Source of the DNA: Lunularia cruciata
Taxonomy: Eukaryota; Streptophyta; Marchantiopsida; Lunulariales; Lunulariaceae
NCBI GenBank assembly: GCA_948567375.1
Contig: OX419762.1
Coordinates: 30,396,608-30,460,607 of the forward strand
Reading direction: 5' to 3'
Length of the DNA: 64,000 bases
In this document: positions 47,101 through 58,209 of the stretch, piece by piece
How positions within the stretch are numbered: position 1 is the stretch's first letter
Layout: each line of letters opens with the position of its first letter
Position numbers and translations under genes: made by a program
Notes under the pieces: generated by a model
What the model was told of the DNA's origin: nothing
Databases searched by the model: none
What the model saw: the letters and a program-made list of their open reading frames with translations, nothing else

Positions 47101-49955
47101 TAGTGAGGTCGTCTGCAGCGTTCTAGACGTTAAAATCGTCACTCGAACTCTGCACAGTCTCAGCACGGATGCCAGTTCTTTTACTATGCTTATGTTAAGG
47201 ATTGACTTAGAAGCGTGCAAATGTTAGGGATCTATATGGAAGTTCTTTGATTCAGAATTTCCGCTTTTAAAGCAGCTACTGCCATTATGATCACTCGCCT
47301 TTTAGTCCAGAAAATTCCACTCTAGTTTCTATATAACAAAATCTTTGAGATTAGATAGCCACTGAGAATCATACTAGAAGTGTACCGCAGATTTAATGGC
47401 CAGTGGAACAAACTTGTTCGGCGCTTCATCTGTAAATAAACACCACAAGTTAAGAATGAGTCATCTTTGTATCAGAGTCCCGAGGCAGTGCTTTTCCCTC
47501 TGGAAGCAAAGGGAAAGGCATTGAGCGAGTAGGAAAACATAGCTTTAGTGAAGGATGGCTGGGTAGTGTGAGAGAAGTGGATGGTATTGGTTGGGTTGGA
47601 GCAAAGCGTGACAGGACTGGATATTAGGAGATGAGAGCAGAAGCTGTTCTAGGAACGGGGTCCCCCGTTCCTAGAACAAAATCCAGAACTCATTAAATGC
47701 ATATGGAAGTGCATATGAAAGGTAACCAAGAAATGCTCAAACCGAGAAGAATGATAAATCCGTAAAGTAGATGAAGTGAACGTAACAAAACGAGTGTAAC
47801 CTGCAGCAAAGGCATGATAGCAACATATCGAGAACAACATGTATAAGAACTAGTAAGTAACGTGTATCCGGTAACACCTATGCAAAATAAGTCGAGAAAT
47901 ATAATACATTGGGTAATCGACCACCTACAAGCAACGCTTGAACGATGAAAGTAAGCTAAAGTCTGGAGTCCGGCAGGAACCTTGACATCGAAAGTCATCT
48001 ATGAACCATGAAACAGGGAAACAGCGAGCGAATAGTAATCGAGAGGGAATTAGTTGAGGATGGGATAAGTGGAGCGATGCGGGAGCGGAGTGGATGTTGT
48101 TTTGTCTGAGACGGAGTGAAGCGTAACAGGACTGGATAGAGTATATCGCAACATGCCCTATGAACGCATGAGTCCTAGAACGCTAAACAGCTGAAGCAGA
48201 AGCAGAAGCGCATGAGCCCTCCAACACTGAAGACTAGCAGGAAGCGATCAGACTGTCAGAGTATGCCTGCATGAAAGCACTGACGACTTCATCAGGGCCC
48301 AAGGCCGTGCCGAAGTACTGGCATTCGTAACGGGCTACATATCAGAACCCGTTGTAAACAACCAGGTTCCGTACCCACATCTGACTGGACTGACTCTGAC
48401 TCTAGACTTGATAGTACCACAGTAAAGATCGTCATAACTGTCAGTTACATAGGGAGGTAAGGATGCGGATGTCTGTAAACAGGGGTTAGTATGATATTTG
48501 TGATGCATAGGTACATGCAGTACAGAGTGAGTGCGAGCAAGTGTGACCTTGAGAAAAAAACATGATTTTGACACCACTATCATGAAGTATCATGAAACCA
48601 TGTTAGTGTATAAGACATGGACAGCACAAGTCTCGAGACCAAAATTATGTGACTCCCAAAGAGCAATGGTATGAGGACTGGGATTCACCCCTGCATGCTC
48701 TATGTCAGCATGAGCCCTTCGGCACTACAGAGCATAATAAGGAAGAAGCAATCTTTTCATAGTAAGTCTGCACGATAACACCCACGCCTTTGTCAGTGAT
48801 CTACGGGGTGTCGAGATAGCTGGATGCAAAGCAAGAACCTCTCGCCCGAGTTTTTGCTCTTTTGCCCATGAGTGCCAAGGCAACACACGCATGTTCTTGG
48901 ACTTACCTTTCAGATAAGCCACTCGAATGCAAGCAGACTGTCCCAGCCATCGTAGTGGTTGATGCCCATACCCGCATGGCAATGTGAGTTCGCTTCTCCT
49001 GACATCCCACTTGTCAAATGTTTCTGTGACTTCGGCCTGCAACATGCAGCCAAGAGAGCTTGAATACACTAACTTAGGAATGTCAGCAGTAAATATCAGA
49101 AACCCACGAATATGGAAGGAAACACGGAGACGGAAGAGTTTGCCCTACATGAACAAACATAGGAATCTTCAAATCCCCATGGGTGCCGCAGTCTGCCAAT
49201 CTCCTGCTTTGAATCTGATTCATATTGAGACTCTTCAGTACTTTTGCTGATAACTCGCCTTTCCGGGGTGGATCAATACTTCCTGGTCCTGAAATCCAGC
49301 CATGTTCTTGGCAGTGTTCAGGTCTGGGACTCGGAAGATCTCCGTACTTCAGGACACAGTAGTCAGGATCACCTTGCTTTGGAATGAGCAACTTTGCTAG
49401 CTCTTTCTCATGCTCTAGGTTTCTCTCCTTTGGAGCTTTACCAGAAGCAAAGAACTTCTCAGTGCGAAGTCCTTTACGTTCCCTTTCTTTTTCAAGAGGT
49501 GGAGCCATGTAAGTCCACTTCACAATCTCAAAAGCGTTGTCTTGTCCCCTCAACAGCGTAAGATCTGAAGCCATTCCATCACCCTTCACCTCCGGACGAG
49601 CTATTTCAGTAACTGGAACAGAGTTGGCATCCTTGGTTTCAGCACTACTCGCTTGAATAGCTGAACCCTCAACTAAAGTATTCTGACTTGTTGAAGCCTC
49701 TGTTCCAACAACACCTTGAACCTTTTGCTCTGGAGCCTTTACCTCTGCTGGACTCGGTTGAGAAGCTGTCTTTGTCACCGGGGTCCTCGAATCCAACGGC
49801 TTTCCTTTTCCAGCACCCGGTTTAGAGGGTTCCACCTTCGTATCTGCTGGTTTCGATTGAGCAGCCATTTTGGTGTCTGAGGGCTTCTGATCTGGAGGTT
49901 TTAACTTCGCAGAATCCGAGGGAAAAAGTCCCGCCAATTTCTCCTTTGGAGGCAT
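41138..49955 (-). CDS. 14-exon gene for a 795-residue protein, family not recognised
   Basis: Fourteen minus-strand exons join without phase conflict: 49,955-49,149; 49,036-48,907; 47,429-47,386; 47,007-46,929; 46,750-46,658; 46,352-46,297; 46,086-45,948; 45,198-45,081; 44,770-44,722; 43,151-42,951; 42,583-42,278; 42,117-42,040; 41,600-41,538; 41,362-41,138 (TAA). Donors are mostly GTAAG-like; exon 6 uses GTCAGT and exon 10 GTGTGA. Residues 1-115 are Pro/Lys/Ser low complexity. Then come DPDYCVLKYGDLPSPRPEHC, a stretch with DPDKPIRDVLADGEHISIDY, a basic polyproline segment (PPPKPPPPKKKRKKKG), an acidic helix AIKKAEEEDAKKKTSKDKEE, and a helical C terminus (LGKRWDDFLAAALIIYAL). There is no signal peptide or membrane span, so it is probably cytosolic. 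The texture recalls ciliary scaffold proteins, but that is a guess. Intron 2 (1.48 kb) carries a dispersed repeat. Confidence 0.85.
47636..48215. repeat. Dispersed ~575-bp repeat inside intron 2, CpG-preserved copy
   Basis: Matches 58,560-59,120 along its whole length, from AGAAGC..TTCTAGGAA to CTAGAACGCTAAACA and GAAGCAGAAG. The intronic copy has many CGs (for example CGAACGATG, GAACGCTAAA) where the other copy has CA or TG. The phrase AAGCGT(A/G)ACAGGACTGGATA occurs both at its right (about 48,120) and about 510 bp to its left (about 47,607), as an imperfect flanking direct repeat. Family unknown; no coding capacity seen. Confidence 0.85.
47645..47678. repeat. Hairpin, 16-bp arms, 2-nt spacer
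   Basis: Arms TGTTCTAGGAACGGGG and its exact reverse complement, separated by TC. It sits at the left edge of the dispersed repeat. The copy at 58,570 keeps only the first arm (TTCTAGGAATGGG). Confidence 0.95.
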
Positions 49956-51530
49956 CCTTGCCTACCTAACTATAAACATTAACACCATGTACCAAGAAAG
50001 GGTATTCTACATCACTGAAACACTCCTGGATACCCCCATGGTTGTCCACATAGAAGACCTTTGCACTAGAGTTTTGAATCTTTATCCTTAGCTGCTCCAG
50101 GAGTTACCAAGATGACATCTTGAAAATTTCATCCAGAAAATTTCCATCCCTCGCTGTTTATCCAGAGGTTGCTTGGCATATCTCAAGTTTTCAGATAGTG
50201 GTAGATTCAGCTCTTCTAGAAAAATCAAACAACCGGGCAGCATCTACGGAGAAACACATGCACCTTACCGACTCTTCAAACGCCTAAGGCTGCAGTTGAG
50301 AACTTCTATTCGTCTCAAATTGAAATCCTTATCCCCCAACTGTTTGAGTTAGGCTTGTCGTCCTTAACCTGAATGTCAGTCACACAAAGAGTCTGCAGAC
50401 TCATTTCTTCCTTTGATTGTCCACTGGAAAACTTCCGTACACCTCAATTGATAATTCTGGAGGTTGTTCAACACATAATATTCCGGGAATAGTGGATCTG
50501 TTCCCAACTGTTTGTTGCATTGAACAATCTCCAAAATCTCCAAACGAGATAAGAGGCCGCTGCTTTAAATACAAACTCCAGTAACCTCCAGACGGGTTGG
50601 AATGCTGCCGCTGCTTCAGGTACTGATCACTATAACTACCAGAGTGGTCCTTATGCACCTGCTGCACAGACAGATTTTTCCCCGCCGAAGATGGGTTCGC
50701 CCGCACATATTTCTGAAACTGATCTCCGTAGCCTCCACAAGCGCTGGGACATCTCCGCTTCAAGAACTGATCTCCATAACCAGAAAAGTTCAGAAAATGC
50801 ACACTATCTCCACCACATCGAGATCCTAATCCAATCCCCATTCCTTCCAGACGTTTTCAATCCCTGTGCTTTGGGAAGCTGATTATAACAAATCCCAGAG
50901 AAATAACCATGGTGGTTAACCATGGGTGCATAATTGTTCAACTCAATTCAATGAGAAACCATTGCAAACTGCCGAATGGACCGGTACCAACGCAGATACC
51001 AATTCTAACTATCTTTCCCTATCAAACCCACCCACCAGAATTGGTGCCATATCGGACTGGAGATCGCTGGCACTCATCACGCCTTTCTCCTATTAGTAGG
51101 TCCAGGAGAGAAACTACGGATCGGTATCCATCCTCCTTACTGTAGAACTGCCGCCAAAATGGTGACAGTCTTGACTAACCTAGTGGTGAAACAAGAATAG
51201 TCTGGATTTCAGACTTAATCTCCCCTGTATTTTAGCAGGTCGGCTAAACTATAGCAGTTCCAGAAGAAGACGGACAGCGAACCGTAAAGGCCTCCGAACG
51301 CTTTCAACCTGAGCTCGTCAACTTCTCGGCAAGTTGGAGGAAAAGCCGTCCTGCCTGCCTACCGGGCCTCGTTCCGACTCACTTTGCTTACTTTCCCACT
51401 CTCTGCGAGTCTTCTGGACAGAGGCTTCACCGAGAACCCCTTCCTGGTCGTCTACGTCAAGTTATTGCAGCGCTTTGGCAATTGTTGCTACTGCTGCTCC
51501 GGGTTGAGTGATTGATTATCGTTGGCAATC
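49956..51530. promoter_or_regulatory. Divergent intergenic region between the 14-exon gene and Kish
   Basis: The minus gene starts at 49,955 and the plus gene at 51,531, so this 1.57 kb must hold both promoters unless the small minus frame at 50,401-50,841 is a separate gene. No convincing TATA box was picked out by eye. A TAACCATGG direct repeat next to GGTTAACC lies near 50,905-50,925 and resembles the centre of the 33,068 palindrome. Confidence 0.4.
50401..50841 (-). CDS. Hypothetical protein with GYGDQFLK-type repeats
   Basis: A 146-codon minus frame (ATG to stop). It contains four imperfect copies of a short unit: SGYGDQFLKRR, GGYGDQFQKY, GSYSDQYLKQR and GGYWSLYLKQR, spaced about 16-32 residues. 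The DNA copies differ at many third positions while the protein unit is kept, which argues for past coding selection. There is no signal peptide or known domain. It could be a small gene or one exon of a larger one in the divergent promoter region. Confidence 0.4.
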   Translation of the reverse strand: MGIGLGSRCGGDSVHFLNFSGYGDQFLKRRCPSACGGYGDQFQKYVRANPSSAGKNLSVQQVHKDHSGSYSDQYLKQRQHSNPSGGYWSLYLKQRPLISFGDFGDCSMQQTVGNRSTIPGILCVEQPPELSIEVYGSFPVDNQRKK

Positions 51531-52263
51531 ATGGTGAGAATGTGTTGGTTTGGTTGCGTTGGAGTGGGAGATTTTGAATTTGTTGGCTGTTTTGGAAGCG
51601 GATTGATCGGATGGTGTTTGTACATTTTTATGGGGTTGTCAAAGCTGATGGGGTTTCGATGTTTCTGGTCAATTGTCAGTCAGCCCTCTTCAATTTCCAG
51701 TCGTTTCTCACGGTGGTGCTTCTCGTCATCTGCACCTGCACGTATATCAAGATCCACTTCCCTAAAGTTTTGGAGAAGAAAACTGGGTAGGAAATCATCG
51801 CCTGGACTTGTTGGGGGTTTCATCTGCCATTCGATCGTATTCTTTCGCGATTTTATTTGGACGATATTTGAAAGTAGGACTAAAATTTTTGGAGTAAGTT
51901 TGGCTTTCCTAATTCGGCTTGGTATCTCACTGTTCTGGCCGTCTACATGGCAGGTTCCGAGGGTTTTTCTGGAAGGCTGCTCGAATTGGTGAGCATTTTA
52001 ACCCAAATCGATTCAGAGTTTATTCATGCGTTCATTCTGATGATGGTTAAGCTCGAAGGCTTTATAGTGCTAAGTAGTTCGATTTGGAAGTTCGAAGTTA
52101 GCCAGGCAATCCTCGGGCTATAGAGATGGGTGCTTGAGATTCTCTTTGACAGCAGAGAGCTTATATTAACAGAATGGATGTGTCTACTTTATCAGGTGAG
52201 CGGTTGAGCCCTTGGGTGGCTGGGTCTTGTCTTATAATGGGTCTTTCCATACTGTTCTTCTGA
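51531..52263 (+). CDS. KISH: Kish (TMEM167) small secretory-pathway membrane protein
   Basis: Four plus-strand exons join in phase to 70 residues: 51,531-51,533 (ATG only), 51,680-51,786, 51,954-51,988 and 52,196-52,263 (TGA). Donors are GTGAGA, GTAGGA and GTGAGC, and acceptors are CAG. The protein reads SALFNFQSFLTVVLLVICTC in exon 2, then KTGFRGFFWKAARIGERLSP and a final hydrophobic segment ending LSILFF. Length, two membrane spans and the FRGFFWKAARIGERLSPW signature identify Kish/TMEM167, a conserved protein of the early secretory pathway and Golgi. A longer frame over exons 1-3 in another register is a shadow. The start codon alone forms the coding part of exon 1. Confidence 0.94.
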
Positions 52264-53170
52264 GCTGCTCTTCAGATTTTCTGAAGAAACAGGAGTGAAA
52301 AGCTAACCGACGAGGAGATTCATGGAAAATCAATACTCTGTGATTTTGGGGTTGAACAGGCAGAATGAAAAGCCTACAACTCAGATTGAAGACAAGCGTT
52401 ATGAAGCACATTGCAGTCCTTTGGCGTGTTGCAATGTCACTTGGTGATATTGAGAGCTTATCGTGGAGGTTGGGACATAAGGTTCTAGTGAACTGAATCT
52501 TGGAAGGCAGTGAGGAGAAGCAGACTCGAGCAGAGAGCAGAGTAACTACTGTACATCTTTCCTGCAGCATGTACAGTTTTAGTCAGGGCTCCCCGCCCAA
52601 ACCAATTTACATTCAAGTTAGTTCACTCTCTCGTTTGACCTTGGGCATGCTGGCGTATGTGAGATCATCGTGGACGGTTGATAGGTGCAGTCTTAGAGAT
52701 TTACAGCTCTTCTGTCATGCACAGGATTTACATCTTCGTAGGAGGAGGTACTGTAGACCTACTAAGTACTTGAGCAATCTAACAGAAGCATCAAAATTTT
52801 GCATTTATATCTATTTGTATATTTGTCAGGCAAGTCAAATAGAAATCGACAGGCTGTTATTCCTGTAAGTTGCTGGAGGCGTCACAAATACCGGATGGAT
52901 TGGATGCACAGTTTTGCATATTTATTAAGTTGATCTGAATATATGGGAAAGAGATCAGCCATAGACTTCTACTGTGATACCGTTAAGGCTGAATTTACCT
53001 ATAGTGACCTTTTCAGGGACCTTTCATTCCATGAGGCAGAACTTCACTTTAAGCTTGAAACACGACAGACAGTTTCATCCGCAAGGTCGATTATTGTGTT
53101 TCACCCCAGTTAACACTACAACAGACTGGTTTCGCCGAAATGATTAGTTCACCAAATTGCTCGCCCATCA
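52264..53170. other. Downstream of Kish, no further gene recognised
   Basis: Should contain the Kish 3' UTR. Frames at 52,232-52,868 on both strands lack motifs. Confidence 0.4.
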
Positions 53171-53171
53171 G

Positions 53172-53312
53172 AGCTTTAAGGAAGAAGGCGACCGCGTAGA
53201 AAAAAAAAAGAGGGGAAGACCCTATCAAGCCGTACAAGGATGAGACTAAAAAGGTAAAATGTGCAAGGGAGAGAAAAAAAGGTAGAATGAAGCTAAGCCC
53301 CAATAGAATAGA
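53172..53312. repeat. Dispersed ~120-bp repeat, right copy
   Basis: Diverged copy of 29,395-29,515 in the same orientation, with shared AAGGCGACCGCGT, GGGAAGACC, CCGTACAAGGAT and CCCCAATAG. It has longer A runs. It lies at the right edge of the CpG-rich island. Confidence 0.7.
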
Positions 53313-53739
53313 GTTTATACGAGAAATCTGCCGTATCGCACCTAAGATGTCCGAGCAAGTTGTACGGTCTACACACAGAGCTTTAAAGGACTTGAACATC
53401 AGAAATATGTTTACTTTCTCACTTTACAGTCGTGCGATGCCCAATTGTTTAGATCATGAAGTAGAGTTCGTCCTCAAGCTCTTAGACAAAACCACAAAAT
53501 ATAGATTCCAACCGCGTTTCTTTAGGGGCACTTCGATTGAGACTGATATAAACCCGATACATTATTCTCATATAATCTTGTTTCTCAGGGATTCTTTTCG
53601 GTTTTCTACCCCACAAAAGGAAGGAATCAAAATTCTACAGAAGGATACAGCTCTGAACTGTTATTTGAAAAATCAGCCCGATGAGATAAAAAAAAAAAAA
53701 ATTTATCCTTTGTTAAACCAAAACCAATCCCGAACTTGA
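53287..53739 (+). CDS. Hypothetical open frame beside the repeat, unrecognised
   Basis: 150 codons, ATG to TGA, with MSEQVVRSTHRALKDLNIRN and an oligo-Lys run (from A12) near the end. It overlaps the end of the dispersed repeat and stops exactly where the AT-rich region begins. No family recognised, and it may be part of the repeat element. Confidence 0.25.
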   Translation: MKLSPNRIEFIREICRIAPKMSEQVVRSTHRALKDLNIRNMFTFSLYSRAMPNCLDHEVEFVLKLLDKTTKYRFQPRFFRGTSIETDINPIHYSHIILFLRDSFRFSTPQKEGIKILQKDTALNCYLKNQPDEIKKKKIYPLLNQNQSRT

Positions 53740-55486
53740 CAACTTCCTTCAAATTATGATATACTGGACAACTTCATCTATCTTGGACTTCCCTTTGAAT
53801 ATAATCAATGACGGTAATCTTTTTAATGTTTGAAAAAAAGACATTCACAAATAAATTCAAAAAAGAATGTAAATTTACTTCAGCTTTCCTTCTTGGTTGT
53901 TAAATAAGAGACCAACATGAGACCAAACATTATTTTTTGAATCAAATTGTCTCCAAATAATCATAAACTAGAATAACTAAATGTAGGAGAAGTAGAGCTT
54001 GCAACCCATTAGTCATATTTATAATGAATTTGAATAATTTATTATAAAAGAGGATCATAGCAGGGTCTACATTCCCTAAAATCTATACTAAAAAAATTTC
54101 ATTTTAAGGAAAAAAAAAACAATGGTCTTTCGTTGGTTTAGCAAAATTTTAATTGATAGCTATTTAATTTAAATAAACATAAATTTATCAGAATACATTA
54201 TGATTTCCTTCATGTAACATTCACATCGTTTTATCACCAAACGGGTCGTCCTTATAAGTATAGAGCTAAAGTCCAATAAGCAATGGTAGCTCAAGATTAA
54301 AACAATATATAAATATTGCAAAGAGTTATTTTATTCACTCTTCAATAGAAAGTCTCGTCCAACTATACCAGTATAAGTAAGACAACCATAAAATATTTGG
54401 TAATATCAGTAATATTTGTATCAACTAAGTTAGTTGATGATAATTTCGATAGTAAGCCAAATCTTTAGATATTTGGCTAAGTCAATACCTTTGTTTACAA
54501 ACTCAATCACTTAGTTGACATTCTTCTAATATTAGTACTATTTGTTGCTATGTCTATTACCTCCAACTATACCTTAGATAAATAGTCTCTAATAAGGATA
54601 AAAATCTAGAAGTTGAGCTAAAATAAATTATCCATGCATTGTAAAAAAAAAATTCTAAACATCATTTATACTATTGCCTTGCATTATTAGGTCAATAAGT
54701 ACACCTAGACATAAAAGTTACAAAATTAACAGAAGAAGCAAAGTAAAGGAAGACTTGTTCTACATAGTAATAGGTGCAAAGTTGCCAAAGTAGCCGTTAG
54801 TAGAAAAGTACATCAGGATGTCAAGCACATCTGCTTGACATCCTAATCTTGAATAGCATTGGGCCTAATATATAATTTAGACATATACACAAACTTCTCA
54901 AAATTAACTCCAAATCTAATATGCAGTTAAGGATCACTTTCATTTCTTTATATATTAAAGTGCTAATACAAAGATCAATCATCATCCATCATGTAGAAGA
55001 ATGATGTGGTTTAGACACAAACACAACTAACACGCTACTCAACTTGATTGCCAAGTTACTCTTAATTTTATCTAGCAATTTACTTTTAAATTCACTCACA
55101 TTTTCACCTAACAACTTTACTAAACGAGACTTCTAACTTTAGTTCTAACCAACCAATGATGTGCTAAATGTCAATGTCCTTGTTGTATAATTTTGCAACT
55201 TTGCAACTTTGTAATGGTATATCAACTAGATGAGTTGAAAATTTTTATTTTGCTCATACAGTATATATCTTTTCCATTGGACCAAGTACTCAATTTTTTG
55301 AATGGACAACCAAATATTTGCTTGCTGAGGACTTGGTTGACCTCAAACTCCTCATAGTGTTCCTTGGATTCAAGCAAGGTGGTTGTTGATGTATATTTAT
55401 TAATTGCAATAAATGGGACACTTATTCCTCAAGAGAGAGATATAATGCACAAAATATTATGTTTTATGTATCAAAGAGATAAATTA
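53740..55486. other. AT-rich, CpG-poor DNA
   Basis: Almost no CG dinucleotides, only short frames, no gene or repeat family recognised. Confidence 0.5.
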
Positions 55487-55491
55487 GTATA

Positions 55492-56062
55492 TGTAATATT
55501 CCGAGGATAGTAGAGAAACATAGAAGATAAAGCACAAGTTCACACTCAAACTACAAGGCCCCAAAGAAGCACCATTGCTTTATTATCTAACGAAGTAGAG
55601 ACACTCAATGGAAGCATAACCCTTGGATCAGATATATGGATAGGTGACATGTCATTGATCTTCACCCTCAGATTAGATGCGGACATGGGTGACATGTTGT
55701 ATCTGGTCCTATCTGGTTGGTCAAACCAGTGTTGACCAAAGGGAATCTTTAGGGAATCTTCGTGTAGGATCTCAAAATTGCACGGGTGAGGTATGGTTGG
55801 AAAGCTCAAACAGGGGGAGGGAAGGCCAGCCTTTTACTCTTGGGGGAGGATGCGCACATTTTTTAGGCCTAATTAATTTGTTTAGGCACTCTAAATTGCC
55901 TCAAAAGATTTCAGGCATATTTTGGTTTCTGCTCTTTTAGTAGAATTACCCTTTTGGTGATACCTTTTTCTGATCTATTTTGTCCTTCATGTGTAACATC
56001 CATCCAGATGTTACCAAACCAAATTTCACCTCTAGATCATATGTCTGGCTATTGGTATTATA
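55492..56062. mobile_element. Solo LTR, copy B (571 bp)
   Basis: Same family as the copies at 21,085 and 57,400. It begins TGTAATATTCC and ends GGTATTATA (one change from TATTACA). Flanks GTATA (55,487-55,491) and GTATG (56,063-56,067) are a target duplication with one mismatch. It is about 170 bp shorter than the others through internal deletion. Confidence 0.85.
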
Positions 56063-56067
56063 GTATG

Positions 56068-56740
56068 CAAACTTGAGATGTGATGGTAAAGACACCAATG
56101 TACTATAGAAAAATCTTAAGTATGCCCACTAATTGTAGTGGACAACAATCCTTAATGTCCCACTTTGAACTTTATATTACACCTATGTGCATATTATATT
56201 TCTTTTGCTAATTTTGTATAATGTGTAACTTCTTCATTGCATGTTTAACTCCTTGATGGACCTGAACCATAAACTCCTCAATTATGGCAACTTGAGTAGT
56301 AGTATTACTAATTTGGATGTTCATCATAAATCAAGTAAAAAATGTTACCTTGGTTAATTCATTCATAAATTCATTATGTGAAACCCTTACCAGAAAGAGT
56401 AAGATATCACATGCTTCTATTCATGCACTTAATGTATGAAACATATCTTCAATGGTTATTATGTGGCCTCTCCTTGTTTGCTATGGTTTTGAATGTTGTA
56501 AGTAGTAGATATTGCTAACTTTGTAAAAAAACTCGAAACAATGTTCCACAAAATATACTTATTTTTTGAGTTCTTCTATCAATAATGAGTAATCTACAAA
56601 GACTAAGTTAAAGAAGTTAGAATCTTATAAGATAACCAAACTCTAGGGCACCCTTTGTTGTAGGTGTATAAGAATCAACATACTAACTTTATTTACACAG
56701 ACAACCATAGAATCAAAGCCAAAAGATATATGGAATAACT
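56068..56740. other. AT-rich DNA between solo LTR B and copy 2
   Basis: No frames of interest; CpG-poor. Confidence 0.4.
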
Positions 56741-56744
56741 TATA

Positions 56745-57278
56745 CACTTAGTTGTCGTGTGTGTATACACTATCATAGTGTGCTCACTATATTGCAAACA
56801 ATGGGCTTTGATTACACTATCAAGCCATATCCACTCTAGCTAAGAGATTCTATGTGACAATCACTAATCTTTTTCCATCATAACTAGGAGCTCAAAGGTT
56901 CAACATCAAAGAAGTGAGCTCTTTGGAGCTTCACTTCAAAGGCATACCTCTCTAAAGTGGCAAAGAATCCAACCTTGACAGTGCATTTGATGGCCCAACT
57001 AACACTACAAACAATGTAACAAATGGTAGCTCTATTAATGTGATCAATAGCACAACCATGAAATCTAAGCACCACTAAGTAATCATTGAGCAACATTTGG
57101 TATAGCTATGATTGCCAAGAAAACCCTCCAATATCCAAGCAAACTAGCTTAGGCATTATAAATGTCATAAAAAAAATTGTGCATATATGCATTGCTACCC
57201 AACATACATCACTATCACATCCTACATTATAAAAGCACAACTCATATAAAAGTCATAGAAAAACTCCTAAAACTCACA
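56745..57278 (-). repeat. Left LTR of copy 2
   Basis: Diverged match to 7229-7803: GAAGTGAGCTCTTTGGAGCT, CCAAGCAAACTAGCTTAGGC and the ATTGCTACCCAACATACATC end segment are all in the same order. It ends CTCACA before a conserved polypurine complement (CACCTCCCTAGCTAG). The left boundary is approximate. The order main part then end segment confirms the LTR structure inferred for copy 1. Confidence 0.75.
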
Positions 57279-57399
57279 ATCACCTCCCTAGCTAGTGATT
57301 AGGTCCCTCTTACTCTAGATAGTCATCTACTCCAAGGATGTGATATGTCCTATGGCGGGCAAAGATCAAAAGATAGGGTGTTATCAAGCCACATCATTA

Positions 57400-58149
57400 T
57401 GTAATGTTCCAAGGATAGTAGAGAAACACAAAAGAGAAAGCACAAGTTCACACTCAAATTCTGATGCCCCAAAGGAGCACCTGGGCTTTATTATATAGCA
57501 AAGTAGAGACACTCAATGGAAGCATAACCCTTGGATCAGATATATGGATTGGTGACATGTCATTGATCTCCTCAGATTAGATGCATGCATGGGTGATATG
57601 TCAGATTTGGTCCTATTTGGTTGGTCAAACCAGTGCTGACCAGGGAGAATTGTTAGAGAATCTTCTTGTAGGATCTTAAAATTGCATGGATGAGGTACCA
57701 TTGGAAAGCTCTTGATGAGACAAGGGGGGGGGGAGGGTGGGAACACCAACCTTTTTTGTTCTCTAGGAAAGGGAGGGGGGGATGGCACATTTTTTAGGCC
57801 TAATTCATCCATTTAAGCCCTCTAAATTGCCCCCAAAGATTTCAAGCATATTTTGGTTTTTGCTCTATTAGTAGAAGTAGACTTTTGGTGATACCTATTT
57901 CTCATCTGTTTAGTCCTTCATGTGTAACATCTTTCTGGTTGTTACCAAACCAAATTTTATCTCTAAATCATATGTCTAGCTATTGGTTCTAAGGTTTTCA
58001 AGTATATTTTGGTTTCTGCCCTACTAGTAGAAGTACTCTTTTGATGATAACTCTATCTGATTTATTTATTCCATAATGTATAACATCCTTCTAGATGTTA
58101 CCAAACCAAATTTCACCTCTAGATCATGTGTCTAACTATTGGTATTACA
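57400..58149. mobile_element. Solo LTR, copy C (750 bp), nested in copy 2
   Basis: Begins TGTAATGTTCC and ends GGTATTACA. It is flanked by a perfect 5-base duplication CATTA (57,395-57,399 and 58,150-58,154). Copy 1 is continuous across the equivalent site, which proves that this LTR inserted into copy 2. Confidence 0.93.
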
Positions 58150-58209
58150 CATTAGTTGCATGTTTTGCATTTTACACCATATAAGGAGTGAAATAGCTAT
58201 AGGTCAAGT

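Noticed and set aside
47931-48000. Minus-strand frame TFDVKVPAGLQTLAYFHRS as an extra exon of the 14-exon gene
   Set aside because: It lies inside the dispersed repeat shared with 58.6-59.1 kb, and skipping it gives perfect phase.
51522-51992. 156-codon plus frame at the Kish locus
   Set aside because: It covers exons and introns of Kish in another register. The spliced Kish reading has family identity and consensus splice sites.
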